From Cryobacterium sp. SO1 (GTDB taxonomy: Bacteria; Actinomycetota; Actinomycetes; Actinomycetales; Microbacteriaceae): DNA of 64,000 nucleotides. The translations under genes and the position numbers were made by a program. Every line of letters starts with the position of its first letter. Position 1 is the first letter of the stretch. The notes beneath the pieces are model-generated. The model was not told the origin of the DNA and did not search any database. It worked only from the letters and a program-made list of their open reading frames with translations. The stretch is from positions 372,001-436,000 of the forward strand of contig NZ_CP067394.1 of assembly GCF_004210215.2 (NCBI RefSeq), written 5' to 3'. Of this stretch, positions 42,276 to 51,852 are shown one piece after another.

Positions 42276-43751
42276 GTGAATTCAGAAAAGGTCGATGTCG
42301 CCCTGATTGGCGGGGGAATCATGAGCGCCACCCTGGCCACCCTGCTCGCCGAACTGCAGCCCGACTGGAACATCCAGGTCTACGAGCGCCTCGGCGAGCT
42401 CGCCCAGGAGAGCTCGAACCCGTGGAACAACGCCGGCACCGGGCACGCGGCGCTCTGCGAACTCAACTACATGCCGCAGGCGGCCGATGGCTCCGTCACC
42501 GCCGAGAAGGCCGTGGCCATCAACGAGCAGTTCCAGATCAGCCGCCAGCTCTGGGCGCACCTGGTCGAAACCGGGGTGCTGCCCGAGCCGGAGAAGTTCA
42601 TCAACTCCACCCCGCACATGACGTTCGTGCACGGCGCCGCCAACGTGGACTACCTGCGCAAACGCCGCGACGCGCTCGCCGACCAGCCGCTGTTCGCCGG
42701 CCTCGAGTACAGCGAAGATCCCGCCGTGATCGAGACCTGGACCCCGCTGCTCACCACGAAGCGCGCCGCCACCCAGAAGATCGCCGCGACCCGCATCGAA
42801 TCCGGCACCGACGTGGACTTCGGCGCCCTCACCCGCTACCTCTTCGACTCGCTCAAGAAGCGCGGCGTGAAGGTGCACCTCAACCAGCAGGTCACCAGTC
42901 TCAAGCAGCAGGACGACGGCTCTTGGAAGCTCAAGCTGCTCAGCCTGGTAGGCCGGTACACGAACACCGTCGAGGCCAAATTCGTTTTCGTCGGCGCCGG
43001 CGGCGGCGCCCTCGCCCTGCTGCAGAAGAGCGGCATCCCCGAGATCAAGGGTTTCGGCGGCTTCCCCATCAGCGGCCAGTTCCTGCGAACCGCCAACCCC
43101 CAGGTCGTGGCCCAGCATCAGGCCAAGGTCTACGGCAAGGCCGCCGTGGGCGCCCCGCCGATGTCGGTGCCACACCTCGACACCCGGGTGGTGGATGGCG
43201 AGACCTCGCTTCTGTTCGGCCCGTTCGCCGGCTTCAGCCCCAAGTTCCTCAAAACCAGCACCTGGTTCGACCTGCCGTTCTCGGTGCGCGCGCACAACCT
43301 CGTGCCGATGCTCGCCGTGGCCAAGAACAACTTCGGCCTGATGAAGTACCTGATCGGTGAGGTTTTCGCCTCCCGAAAGGCCAAACTGGGCGCGCTGCAG
43401 GAATTCATGCCCACCGCCAAGGCCGAGGACTGGGAGCTGATCACCGCCGGTCAGCGCGTGCAGGTGATGAAGAAGGATGCCGCGCAAGGCGGCATCCTGC
43501 AGTTCGGCACCGAGGTCATCACCTCCGCCGACGGCAGCATCGCGGGGCTGCTCGGCGCCTCGCCCGGAGCCTCCACCGCGGCCCCGATCATGGTGGACCT
43601 GCTGGCGCGCTGCTTCCCCGGCGAGTACTCCCGCTGGGAGCCGCAGCTGCGAGAAATGGTCCCGAGTCTGGGCACCAAGCTCTCCGACGACCCCGCAGCC
43701 GCAGCCGCCTCCCTGGCCGCCACCGCGGCAACCCTGCACCTCACCGCGTAG
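42276..43751 (+). CDS. mqo: Malate:quinone oxidoreductase
   Basis: 491 aa, a membrane-associated FAD enzyme that oxidises malate to oxaloacetate and passes electrons to quinone, bypassing NAD-malate dehydrogenase. The FAD-binding motif VDVALIGGGIMSATLATLL is near the N-terminus, with the family blocks ESSNPWNNAGTGHAALCELNY, FVFVGAGGGALALLQKSGI, GFPISGQFL and ASPGASTAAPIMVDLL. Length matches the family. GTG start at 42276. It is transcribed alone, away from GH6; several inverted repeats lie downstream. Confidence 0.97.
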   Translation: MNSEKVDVALIGGGIMSATLATLLAELQPDWNIQVYERLGELAQESSNPWNNAGTGHAALCELNYMPQAADGSVTAEKAVAINEQFQISRQLWAHLVETGVLPEPEKFINSTPHMTFVHGAANVDYLRKRRDALADQPLFAGLEYSEDPAVIETWTPLLTTKRAATQKIAATRIESGTDVDFGALTRYLFDSLKKRGVKVHLNQQVTSLKQQDDGSWKLKLLSLVGRYTNTVEAKFVFVGAGGGALALLQKSGIPEIKGFGGFPISGQFLRTANPQVVAQHQAKVYGKAAVGAPPMSVPHLDTRVVDGETSLLFGPFAGFSPKFLKTSTWFDLPFSVRAHNLVPMLAVAKNNFGLMKYLIGEVFASRKAKLGALQEFMPTAKAEDWELITAGQRVQVMKKDAAQGGILQFGTEVITSADGSIAGLLGASPGASTAAPIMVDLLARCFPGEYSRWEPQLREMVPSLGTKLSDDPAAAAASLAATAATLHLTA

Positions 43752-43788
43752 GTTCTCCGGGGATCGCCCGGAAAACAGGAAACAGTGA

Positions 43789-43827
43789 GTTTAGGAGGAC
43801 GCAATCGGCGAAAGCATCCTCGTAAAC
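43789..43827 (+). terminator. Hairpin downstream of mqo
   Basis: GTTTAGGAGGACGC and GCATCCTCGTAAAC arms (12 of 14 pairs) around an 11-nt loop, 37 bp after the mqo stop. A CCGGGGATCGCCCGG palindrome lies between. Probably ends the mqo transcript. Confidence 0.55.
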
Positions 43828-43916
43828 GGACTATGGCCTTATTATCGTGCGTGGTCCCCAACGCCCCGCCCGACGGATGCGCCCCCCGCCGAGCCGGCTT
43901 GGCGGCACCCGTAGCG

Positions 43917-43995
43917 CATAACTCCTGCAATTTCGTCTGAAGAGGCCCAAAACCGGCCGTTTGGGCTGGTTTTCGCGAGGATTGCAGGAGTTATG
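43917..43995. repeat. 79-bp inverted-repeat element, family 3, copy b
   Basis: Perfect 15-bp terminal inverted repeats CATAACTCCTGCAAT/ATTGCAGGAGTTATG, with an inner CCCAAAACCGG/CCGTTTGGG stem. Same length as the copy at 28872. It lies just upstream of the SOS-controlled radical SAM gene; the rest of the 328-bp gap (43752-44079) holds the mqo hairpin and the SOS box. Confidence 0.88.
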
Positions 43996-44055
43996 TCACA
44001 CCCGCGCCCGTTACGGCGCTGGCGGATGACCGGCCCGCCTGCGCTTGCATCCCAC

Positions 44056-44071
44056 TCGAACATGTGTTCGA
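44056..44071. promoter_or_regulatory. LexA (SOS) box
   Basis: TCGAACATGTGTTCGA is a perfect match to the actinobacterial SOS palindrome TCGAAC-N4-GTTCGA, 8 bp before the ATG of the radical SAM gene. LexA binding here would block transcription until DNA damage. The closeness to the ATG suggests a leaderless or very short leader transcript. Confidence 0.9.
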
Positions 44072-44079
44072 CTGGATGC

Positions 44080-45174
44080 ATGCGCTGGAGTGGACAGGAA
44101 CTGACGACAGAGCAGGCCGGCGCGCTGCCCGGCCTCGCCCGCCTGAACAACCTGGTGCGCAGCGTCCGCACCCCCGAATTCGACGGGATCACCTTCCACG
44201 AGGTGCTCGCCAAGTCCGCCCTCAACCGCGTGCCCGGCCAAAGCGCCATGCCGTTCGGCTGGACCATCAACCCGTACCGGGGCTGTTCTCATGCGTGTGC
44301 ATATTGTTTTGCCCGCCCCACCCACAACTACCTCGACCTCGACGCCGGTAAGGACTTCGACAACGAGATCATCGTCAAGGTCAACGTGGCCGAGGTGCTC
44401 CGCAAAGAGCTCACCAAGCCCACCTGGGGCAAGCATCCGGTGGCCCTGGGCACCAACACCGACCCGTACCAGCGGGCCGAGGGACGCTACCGGCTGATGC
44501 CCGGCATCATCGCGGCGCTCGCCGACTCCGGCACCCCGTTCTCGATCCTCACCAAGGGCACCCTGCTGCGCCGCGATCTCGACCTGCTCCAGGAAGCCAG
44601 CCTGCGGGTGCCGGTAGACCTCGCCATGTCGATCGCGATCTACGACGACGCCCTGCAGCAGGCCGTGGAACCGGGCACTCCGAGCACCAAGGCCCGGCTG
44701 GCCACGGTCAGCGCCATTCGCGACAAGGGCATGGACTGCTCGGTCTTCATGATGCCGATCCTGCCTTTCCTCACCGATACCCGCGCCCACCTCGACGAGG
44801 CCATGCGGCAGGCCAAGGCCGCCGGCGCCACCGGGGTGCTCTACAGCGCCCTCTATCTCAAGCCGGGCGTCAAGGAGTGGTACTTCCACTGGCTCGAACA
44901 GGACCACCCCGAGCTGATGCCCAAGTACCACGAGCTTTACAAACGCGGGGCCTACGCGCCCAAGGAGTACCGCCAGTGGCTGGCCGAGCGCATCCAGCCG
45001 CTGATTCGCGCGCACGGGCTGCAGCGCCGCACCGAGGATCCGGCCACCGGCGGCATCCTCTCGACGGCCCTGACCGCGGCGCCCTCCCGCGCCGCCCAAC
45101 CCGGCGGCCCGGTCGTCCCGCCCTCCCTGATCGCCGCCGAGCTGCCGCTCGACCTGACACCCACCCTGTTCTGA
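44080..45174 (+). CDS. Rv2578c-family radical SAM protein
   Basis: 364 aa. The [4Fe-4S]/SAM motif is CSHACAYC with Cys69, Cys73 and Cys76, within PFGWTINPYRGCSHACAYCFAR. Blocks KHPVALGTNTDPYQRAEGRYR and PFSILTKGTLLRRDLDLL are typical of the family also called SplB-like, or intein-containing in Mycobacterium; no intein is present here. A perfect SOS box lies upstream, and from memory mycobacterial Rv2578c also belongs to the LexA regulon, so a DNA-damage role is likely though the reaction is unknown. ATG at 44080 gives the family-typical MRWSGQ start; longer in-frame starts cross the SOS box. Confidence 0.92.
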   Translation: MRWSGQELTTEQAGALPGLARLNNLVRSVRTPEFDGITFHEVLAKSALNRVPGQSAMPFGWTINPYRGCSHACAYCFARPTHNYLDLDAGKDFDNEIIVKVNVAEVLRKELTKPTWGKHPVALGTNTDPYQRAEGRYRLMPGIIAALADSGTPFSILTKGTLLRRDLDLLQEASLRVPVDLAMSIAIYDDALQQAVEPGTPSTKARLATVSAIRDKGMDCSVFMMPILPFLTDTRAHLDEAMRQAKAAGATGVLYSALYLKPGVKEWYFHWLEQDHPELMPKYHELYKRGAYAPKEYRQWLAERIQPLIRAHGLQRRTEDPATGGILSTALTAAPSRAAQPGGPVVPPSLIAAELPLDLTPTLF

Positions 45175-45347
45175 GCTGCGCGAGTCAGGCGCCGCCAGGC
45201 GGGTGGCGCGCCACGGGCATAGCGGCGCCTACCCCGCACAGCGGCACAACAGGCTCGATCAACGGGACACTCGCCTACTCAACGGAGGGGGAGTACCGAC
45301 GCACACTCTGCCGCACAACTGCGATAATCAGCGGTGGAGAGGGCGCA

Positions 45348-46679
45348 ATGTCACTAGGTCTACCCGGCCACCTGGTCAAGGCCACGCTCAGTCGTGCCCT
45401 GGCCCGGGCGTCGCACTGGTTCGGCCTCGTCTGCCTGGCCGGCGCCCTGTTCTCGGTGCTGGCGCTGAGCGTGTTCCCGCCCACCGACCGGCTACAGGTC
45501 ACCGTCGCCGCGATCCTCGGCATGGGCGCGCTGCTGGCCCTGCTCGCCCGCTGGCGCACGGTGCCGCTCACCCTCGCCTACCTGCTGCTCGGCGCCGTGT
45601 GCACCTACCTGTTCACCAGCGCGGTGCTGGGCATGCCCGGCGTCTTCCCGTCCTCGGACATGTTCCTGATCTCCCTGCCCAAGATGGCCCTGATCATGGT
45701 CGGCGGCGCCGGCTCCGGCGCGCTGATCGGCGTGCTGTGGAGCACGGTCGGTTTCCTCCTCGCCGAGGTCGCCGCCACCCTCGCCGTCTCGCAAACCCCG
45801 GTGCCCGACCGCCCCGACGTGTTCAGCATCGTCACCTACCTGTTTCTGGTCGGCGTGATGCTGCTCGACGGACTCGCCCGCCGCACCGGGCGCACCGCCC
45901 AGCCGGCCATCCACCGGGCCGTGCAAGACGACGAGTCCCGCATCCTGCGCCACGACTTCGACGTGCGTGCCATCGCCCTCATGCACGACACCACCCTCAA
46001 CCAGCTGGTGTCGGTGGCCCGCGCCAAACCCGGCCCCATGACCCGCGGCCTCGAGGCGGGCCTCCGCGAGACCCTGCAGACCCTCGCCGACCGTGACTGG
46101 CTCACCCACGTCGACGAACGCACCGCCGCATCCGCCGGCAATGACGGATGGCTGTCCAGCGCCGTGTTCCGCGCCATCGACCGCATGCGTGACCGTGGTC
46201 TGGTCGTGGACATCACCGGCGACAAGGAGTCACTCGCCCGCCTCGACCCGCAGAGTGACCGGGAGCTGGGCCTGGCGGTGCAGCAATGCCTGGTCAACGT
46301 GCTGCTGCACGCCGGCATCGTCACCGCCGAGGTGGTCATCGACGCCGACGACCAGAACGTCTCGGTGATGGTGCTCGATGCCGGCCGCGGCTTCATGGAG
46401 GCCGAAACCGGCAGCGACCGGCTGGGCCTGCGCCAATCTGTACGCAAGCGCATCGAACGGCTCGGCGGCTCCGTGCAGATCTGGTCCCGGCCCGGCGCCG
46501 GCACCTCGGTGCTGCTCACCCTGCCCGCCCCGCCCGTAGTGGCGAGCACCATCGCCGCAGCCTCCGAAGAAGCCGCCGCCGAGTTGCCCCCGTCCGGACC
46601 AGTCGTCCCGGCAGACCGGGGCACCTCGTTCGCAGCAGGGCAACTCCCGGATGCCCCCACCCCCGAGCCCACCCCGTGA
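45348..46679 (+). CDS. Membrane sensor kinase-like ATPase (split form, first part)
   Basis: 443 aa. Five or six transmembrane helices occupy about 20-180. A short dimerisation-like segment contains His213 in ALMHDTTLNQL, resembling the HD(T/S) motif of NarL-type kinases (compare LVHDSVI in the gene at 49570). A HATPase_c domain follows (ELGLAVQQCLVNVLLHA, VMVLDAGRGFM, RLGLRQSVRKRIERLGG, GAGTSVLLTLP). GAGAGGG precedes the ATG. The C-terminus is an Ala/Pro-rich tail. The stop overlaps the next gene (GTGA). No regulator is adjacent; the LuxR-type regulator at 48923 is the nearest. Confidence 0.85.
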   Translation: MSLGLPGHLVKATLSRALARASHWFGLVCLAGALFSVLALSVFPPTDRLQVTVAAILGMGALLALLARWRTVPLTLAYLLLGAVCTYLFTSAVLGMPGVFPSSDMFLISLPKMALIMVGGAGSGALIGVLWSTVGFLLAEVAATLAVSQTPVPDRPDVFSIVTYLFLVGVMLLDGLARRTGRTAQPAIHRAVQDDESRILRHDFDVRAIALMHDTTLNQLVSVARAKPGPMTRGLEAGLRETLQTLADRDWLTHVDERTAASAGNDGWLSSAVFRAIDRMRDRGLVVDITGDKESLARLDPQSDRELGLAVQQCLVNVLLHAGIVTAEVVIDADDQNVSVMVLDAGRGFMEAETGSDRLGLRQSVRKRIERLGGSVQIWSRPGAGTSVLLTLPAPPVVASTIAAASEEAAAELPPSGPVVPADRGTSFAAGQLPDAPTPEPTP

Positions 46680-48064
46680 CCCGCCGACGCTCCACCCAGC
46701 AGCGCCTCGATCCGCTGGGCACCCTCGCCGCCTGGCCGCTGGCCCCCCTGATCGCCGCGATCGTGCTCTGTTACTCCGTGATCGCCACGGTCCTGCAACA
46801 GAACCAGATCCAGAACCCGCTCCTTGCCACCCTCGCCGTGCTCGCCATGGGCGCCGCCGCCGGCACCCTGGTGATCGCCGCCCAGCCGGCCAACGCCCCG
46901 TTCAACGGCCGCATGCACCTCGTGATGGCCGCCCTCGCACTGCTCGGCTACCTCTTCGAACAGTTCAGCCGCTGGGGCTCCAACCTGCTCGTGCAAGACG
47001 ACTTCGGCCCGGTCTGTATCGGCTTCCTGCTCCTGGCGCTGGCCCCCTACCGGCCCTGGCGGCAGATCGCCCTCTCCGGCGCCGTCGCCAGCATTGTCGC
47101 CATCGTGATCACCCTGCCGCAGGCCGACTCGTTCAAGGTCACCGTGCCCGTCGCCGTATACGCGATCGTCTCGGCCACCCAGATCCTCGCTCCCGCCGCC
47201 GCCGGCGCCGCGTATTCCCGCCGTATTGTGCGCTCCATCCTGGCCTGGCAGACGGATGCCCGCCGCGCCATCGTCGCCCGCACCGAAGAAGCCCGCGGCC
47301 AAATGGCCCGGGCAGTGGTGGAACAGCAGGTCGCCGCCCTGAAATCCGGTGTGATCCCGTTCCTCGCCGATCTCCTCGAACGCGGCACCGTCACCGCCCT
47401 GGACATCGCCCAGGCCGGCCAGCTCGCCGCCGAGGTGCGCCGTACCCTGGTCGCCGAGATCGACCGCACCTGGCTGGACAGCGTGGCCACCCGGGAACGC
47501 GCCGCCCTGACCGAGCGCGGCACCCCCGGGTTGCTCGTCGTGGCCGACCCCGAGCACCGTGCCACCGCGTTCCGTGCCGAACAGCGCGCCGCCACCGCCG
47601 CCCTGATCGGTGCCCTCTGCGCGGCGCCCGGCTTCGACCCGCACAGCCTCGTCGTGCAGATCACCGGCACCGCCCCGCCGGTCAGGTCCGCCCCGAGCAA
47701 GGCCAGACCGGCGCAGGCGCTCCCCACCATGGCCCAGGACACCGCATCCGTGCCCCGCCTGCCCCGCACGCCCGCGGCCAAGCCCGCGCCCGCCGCCGCG
47801 GCGCCGGCCCAGGTGGACACCATCACCATCCAGGCCGCCCTCGACCTGCCGCCGCGCAAAGCAAAAGCCCTGCTCCGCCCGTACCTGGGTGTCATCCGGG
47901 TGGTCTTCGACAACGTGCGGGTCACCGTGCGCAGGCCCTCGCTCACGATCGAGTACGACAGCGTCCGCGACCCCAACGACGCATCCGCAGCCCCACAGGC
48001 GCCGTCCACCCCGGCCACCCCCGCAGGGGTGCGTGCTCAGAAAGCGCCCCGCCAAGTACGCTGA
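46676..48064 (+). CDS. Membrane protein, partner of the sensor kinase (split form, second part)
   Basis: 462 aa. The N-terminal 190 or so residues have five or six transmembrane helices. The cytoplasmic half (RRAIVARTEEARGQMARAVVEQQVAALKSG ... LAAEVRRTLVAEIDRTWL) resembles the C-terminal half of the fused kinase at 49570 (LVEASLRDAIRGRALFLEP). A proline/alanine linker leads to a last conserved segment (TITIQAALDLPPRKAKALL). It has no catalytic ATPase motifs. GTG at 46676 overlaps the kinase stop, so the two proteins probably form one sensory complex. I do not recognise a named domain. Confidence 0.75.
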   Translation: MTRRRSTQQRLDPLGTLAAWPLAPLIAAIVLCYSVIATVLQQNQIQNPLLATLAVLAMGAAAGTLVIAAQPANAPFNGRMHLVMAALALLGYLFEQFSRWGSNLLVQDDFGPVCIGFLLLALAPYRPWRQIALSGAVASIVAIVITLPQADSFKVTVPVAVYAIVSATQILAPAAAGAAYSRRIVRSILAWQTDARRAIVARTEEARGQMARAVVEQQVAALKSGVIPFLADLLERGTVTALDIAQAGQLAAEVRRTLVAEIDRTWLDSVATRERAALTERGTPGLLVVADPEHRATAFRAEQRAATAALIGALCAAPGFDPHSLVVQITGTAPPVRSAPSKARPAQALPTMAQDTASVPRLPRTPAAKPAPAAAAPAQVDTITIQAALDLPPRKAKALLRPYLGVIRVVFDNVRVTVRRPSLTIEYDSVRDPNDASAAPQAPSTPATPAGVRAQKAPRQVR

Positions 48065-48098
48065 AACCTCAACGTACAAAAAGGCGGTACCGGCGGTT

Positions 48099-48851
48099 AT
48101 GGCGAAACTGTATTTCCGATACGGGGCGATGAACAGCGGCAAGAGCACCTCGATGCTCCAAGCCGCCTACAACTATGAGGAGCGCGGCCACCGGGTACTG
48201 CTGGCCAAACCGTCGATCGACACCAAAGGCGACCGCGGCGTCCTCTCCCGGCTGGGCGTCACCCGCGGCGTCGACTTCCTGCTCACCCCCGAGACGGATG
48301 CCTACGCCCTGTTCCAGCAACACCGCGCCCACACCGAAACCGACACCGGACTCGACGTCAGCGCCCTGCTCGTCGACGAGGCGCAGTTCCTCACCGAAAC
48401 CCAGGTCGACGACCTACTTCGCATCGCGATCATCGAGAACATCCCGGTTCTGGCCTACGGCATCCGCACCGACTTCCAGACCGTCGCGTTCCCGGGCAGC
48501 CGCCGGCTGCTCGAGGTCTCGCACAGCCTCGAAGAGCTCAAGACCATCTGCCGGTGCGGCCGCAAGGCCGTGTTCAACGGGCGCAAGGTCGACGGCGTCT
48601 TCGTCTTCGACGGCGACCAGGTGGCCATCGACGGCGTCGAGGTCGCCTACGAGTCGCTCTGCGGCTCCTGCTACCTCGAGGAGAGCCACGGCGTGCTCAA
48701 CAACCGCCGCCGCGAACCCGTCAGCCGGAACGACGGCCACGACCAGGGCCAGGCGCCGGGGCGCTCAACCGATACGGATGCGCAGAATGCGAATCATCCG
48801 GTCGAGAGCGCCCCAGCGAGCCCCCCGGCTCGTTCCCCTTCATTACCCTAG
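48099..48851 (+). CDS. tdk: Thymidine kinase
   Basis: 250 aa, type II (TK1-like) enzyme for thymidine salvage. The P-loop GAMNSGKST is at 9-17, the magnesium/base-binding block LLVDEAQFLT follows, and then the lasso domain with zinc cysteines CRCG and CGSC. The last 40 or so residues are a polar, Pro/Ser-rich extension not needed for catalysis; the core ends near residue 205. ATG at 48099 is canonical (MAKLYFRYGAMNSGK). It lies 34 bp after the membrane partner gene, probably by chance rather than function. Confidence 0.95.
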   Translation: MAKLYFRYGAMNSGKSTSMLQAAYNYEERGHRVLLAKPSIDTKGDRGVLSRLGVTRGVDFLLTPETDAYALFQQHRAHTETDTGLDVSALLVDEAQFLTETQVDDLLRIAIIENIPVLAYGIRTDFQTVAFPGSRRLLEVSHSLEELKTICRCGRKAVFNGRKVDGVFVFDGDQVAIDGVEVAYESLCGSCYLEESHGVLNNRRREPVSRNDGHDQGQAPGRSTDTDAQNANHPVESAPASPPARSPSLP

Positions 48852-48922
48852 GCACGCGGCCTCGCAGGCGAAAGCCGTTATTTATAGGGGCACCCGTTTC
48901 GGGTCTGCACGAGAGGCACAGA

Positions 48923-49573
48923 ATGAACCGGTACCGGGTCGCGCTGATCGACGACCATGAGATCGTGGTGCGCGGGTTCGCCAGCCTGTTCGCCACCCTC
49001 CCCGAGATCGAGGTGGTGGCCACCGTCGCCACGGTCACCGAGCTGCTCAGCGAGGTGGGCGAGACCCCCATCGACCTCGTGATCCTCGACCTCCGCCTGG
49101 CCGACGGCTCCACCGTCACCGGCAACGTCGACCGGCTGCGGGCCACCGGCGTGGCCGTGCTCGCGTTCACCGGCGGCGACGACGCGCAGCTGATGCGCGC
49201 CGCCGCCCGCAGCGGGGTGCTCGGTGTGGTGCGCAAATCCGAGCCCACCGGCGTGCTGCTCGACGCGGTCACCCGCGCGGCGGCCGGCGACACCATCGCG
49301 TCCACCGAGTGGGCGGCGGCCCTGGATGGCGCCCCCGACCTCTCCGATGCCGGCCTGAGCCCCCGCGAGCGGGAAGTGCTCTCGCTCTACGCCGCCGGCG
49401 CCAAGGCGCCGCTGGTGGCCTCGCACACCGGGCTGTCCGAGCTCACCGTGGTCGACTACATCCGTCGGGTGCGCTCCAAGTACGAACGGGTCGGCCGGCC
49501 GGCGAACACCAAGATCGACCTGTACAAGCGCGCCCTGGAAGACGGCATCCTGCCGGTTCCCGGCCACTCATGA
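48923..49573 (+). CDS. NarL/LuxR-type response regulator
   Basis: 216 aa. The receiver domain has Asp10-Asp11, phosphoacceptor Asp56 in LVILDLRLADGS, Thr in AFTGGDD and Lys in VRKSEPTG. The C-terminal LuxR helix-turn-helix is LSPREREVLSLYAAGAKAPLVASHTGLSELTVVDYIRRVRSKY. ATG at 48923 follows GAGAGG. Its last 4 bp overlap the large sensor kinase (ATGA), so the two form a two-component pair; since that kinase is now disrupted, this regulator may have lost its input or may answer the split kinase at 45348. Confidence 0.95.
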   Translation: MNRYRVALIDDHEIVVRGFASLFATLPEIEVVATVATVTELLSEVGETPIDLVILDLRLADGSTVTGNVDRLRATGVAVLAFTGGDDAQLMRAAARSGVLGVVRKSEPTGVLLDAVTRAAAGDTIASTEWAAALDGAPDLSDAGLSPREREVLSLYAAGAKAPLVASHTGLSELTVVDYIRRVRSKYERVGRPANTKIDLYKRALEDGILPVPGHS

Positions 49574-49587
49574 GCACCCCGGATCCG

Positions 49588-49659
49588 CTGGTCGAGCCAA
49601 CCGCGCTGGTCGAGCCTGTCGAGACCGACCCCCTTCCTCTGGTTGAGTCCGTCGGGACC
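49588..49659. repeat. GGTCGAGC/GTCGAGACC repeats at the kinase N-terminus
   Basis: CTGGTCGAGCC, CTGGTCGAGCCTGTCGAGAC and a degenerate CTGGTTGAGTCCGTCGGGAC are read in frame as LVEP..LVEPVET..LVESVGT, before the first membrane helix. Confidence 0.8.
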
Positions 49660-50897
49660 CCCGACCCCACTCACACCGCCACCGCCAACCTCACCCGGCT
49701 GCTCTGCATCGCCGTGGCCGCCGCGGCCGGCATCTTCGGCCTCCTGGCGATCCCCCTGTTCCTGGCCCAGGCCGGCAACCCGAGCGCGCCGGCGGCCGCG
49801 GCCGGCTTCGCGGTGTCGTTCGGTCTGCCCATCGCTCTCGGCGTCAGCGTGCGGTGGGCCACGCCGCGCATCTTGCAGGTCATCGTCGCCGCCGCGGCGC
49901 TCTGTTTCGTCCTGATCTTGAGTCTCCGGTTCCTCCTCACCGCCGAACCGATGCCCGCCGGCGCCGACATCTCCTGGGTGATCACCTTCACGGGGGTGCC
50001 CTGTGTGGCTGTGGCCATTTTTGCCCGTGAGAGCGTGGCCTGGGGGTTCACTCTGCTGGCCTGCACCCTGAGCGGGATGGTGCGGTTCCGCACCTCGGCC
50101 GAGGCCTACCCGGCCCTCGTCGGCCTCGCCGACGGGCTCTACTCCCTGCTGTTGGTGAGCGTGTTCGTCGCCTTCACCCTCGCTGCCCGCCGGTCCGCGA
50201 CCCGCGTCGACAATGCCGCCCTGCTCACCCGGCAGGCCGAAGCGCTCCGCGCCGCGCAGGTCGCCGGCCGGCAGGAGCGGTTGACCATCGATGCGCTCGT
50301 ACACGACAGCGTCATCTCCACCCTGTTGATGGCGGGCCTGGGCCGCACCCCGCCGGAGGTGGTCTCCGGGCACGCGTCGAAAACCCTCAGCCAGCTCGAC
50401 GCGCTGAGCTTCCCGCCCGTTCAGCCGGTGGTGCTGGTCTCCGAGGCCGTCCGCCGCATCGGCCGGCTGGTTCAGCAGATCGCCCCGAATGCCGCGCTGC
50501 GGGTCGACATCCCGCCTCGCGCCGGCCAGCACGTCGACATCGAACGCACCGTGCCATCGGTGGCCGTGGCGGCCATCCTCGGCGCCGTCGGCGAGGCCCT
50601 GCGCAACTCGGTCGCCTCCGCCGCCGGGCACTACCCGATGATCCGAGCGGTGCACCGTGCGGTCTCGATCCTGTCCACCACCGACGGCTTCCAGGTCACC
50701 GTCAGCGACGACGGGGCCGGGTTCGACCCCGCGCTGGTGCCGCCGGATCGGCTGGGCATCGCCGAGAGCATCCTGGGCCGCATGGAGCGCCTGCCCGACG
50801 GCGCGGCCCACGTGCGCTCAGCCCCCGGCCGCGGCACCGAGGTCGTCGTCGCCTGGGCCCCCGACCGCCGGTCACTCGACCCCACCGAGCCGAACTC

Positions 50898-50973
50898 GCT
50901 GGTCGAGCCGAACTCGCTGGTCGAGCCGAATCCGCTGGCCGAGGCTGTCCCGTTGGTCGAGCGTGTCGAGACC
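50898..50973. repeat. GGTCGAGC/GTCGAGACC repeats in the kinase linker
   Basis: Three 18-bp units of CTGGTCGAGCCGAAC type, then CTGGCCGAGGCTGTC and TTGGTCGAGCGTGTCGAGAC, translated LVEPNSLVEPNPLAEAVPL and VERVET. They lie in the linker between the two halves of the fused kinase. Confidence 0.82.
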
Positions 50974-51852
50974 CGCCGTCACGACCGCCGAGCCACCGAA
51001 CGCCGCCCCGAGTCCATCCCGCAGCCCGACCCGACCCCGCACGAAACCGACCAAGCCGCTCTGGCCCGCACCTTCGACCTCACCACCCCCCTGGCCAAGC
51101 TGATTTTGGCACTTTTCGTCCTCGTTCACGGCCTACTCGCCATCATCGACATCGTGCCCGGGCGGCCCATCGCCCTCATGTTCGGCGCCTACCTCGCCAT
51201 CGTGTTCTCCGCCGTCGCCCTGATGCGCCCCCTCAACCGTCCCTACCCCAGCACGCAGGTCGCCCTGGCCCTCGGACTCAGCGGCGCGGGCGCGGTCGTG
51301 ATGTTCGTTTACCTCCCCGGCCAGAACGACGTCCCGTTCGCGCACTGGCATCTCGGCGCCATCACCCTGATCTTGGTGGTGCTCGCCGCCCGCGGCCACA
51401 TCTGGTCGGCCTGGGTGGGCTACCTGGTCCTGGCCCTCTTTGCGGTCGGCTGGGCCGTCCACACCGGTCAGTCGGGCCTACTCGGCGGCGAACTGGTCAG
51501 CCGGCATGCCGGAACCTTGCTCGCCGGCACCCTCTTCGTGGTGGGGCTCGGCCGTTCCGAACGGGCCCTCCGGGTGCTCAACCAGGTCGACCTGACCCGC
51601 GCCCGGCACGACGCCACCACCGTCGCGGCCATCCGTGAGCGCAAGGCGCAGCTGCGCCGGGTCAATGCCCTGGCCCGGCCCACCTTGCTGCGCCTGGCCG
51701 AGACGCACGCCCTGACCGACGAGGAGCGCGCCCAGTGCCTCCTCGTCGAGGCCAGCCTCCGCGACGCCATCCGTGGCCGCGCCCTGTTCCTGGAACCCGT
51801 GATCACCGCCGTGAGCACCGCCCGGCAACGGGGGGTGCCCCTATGTGTTTCG

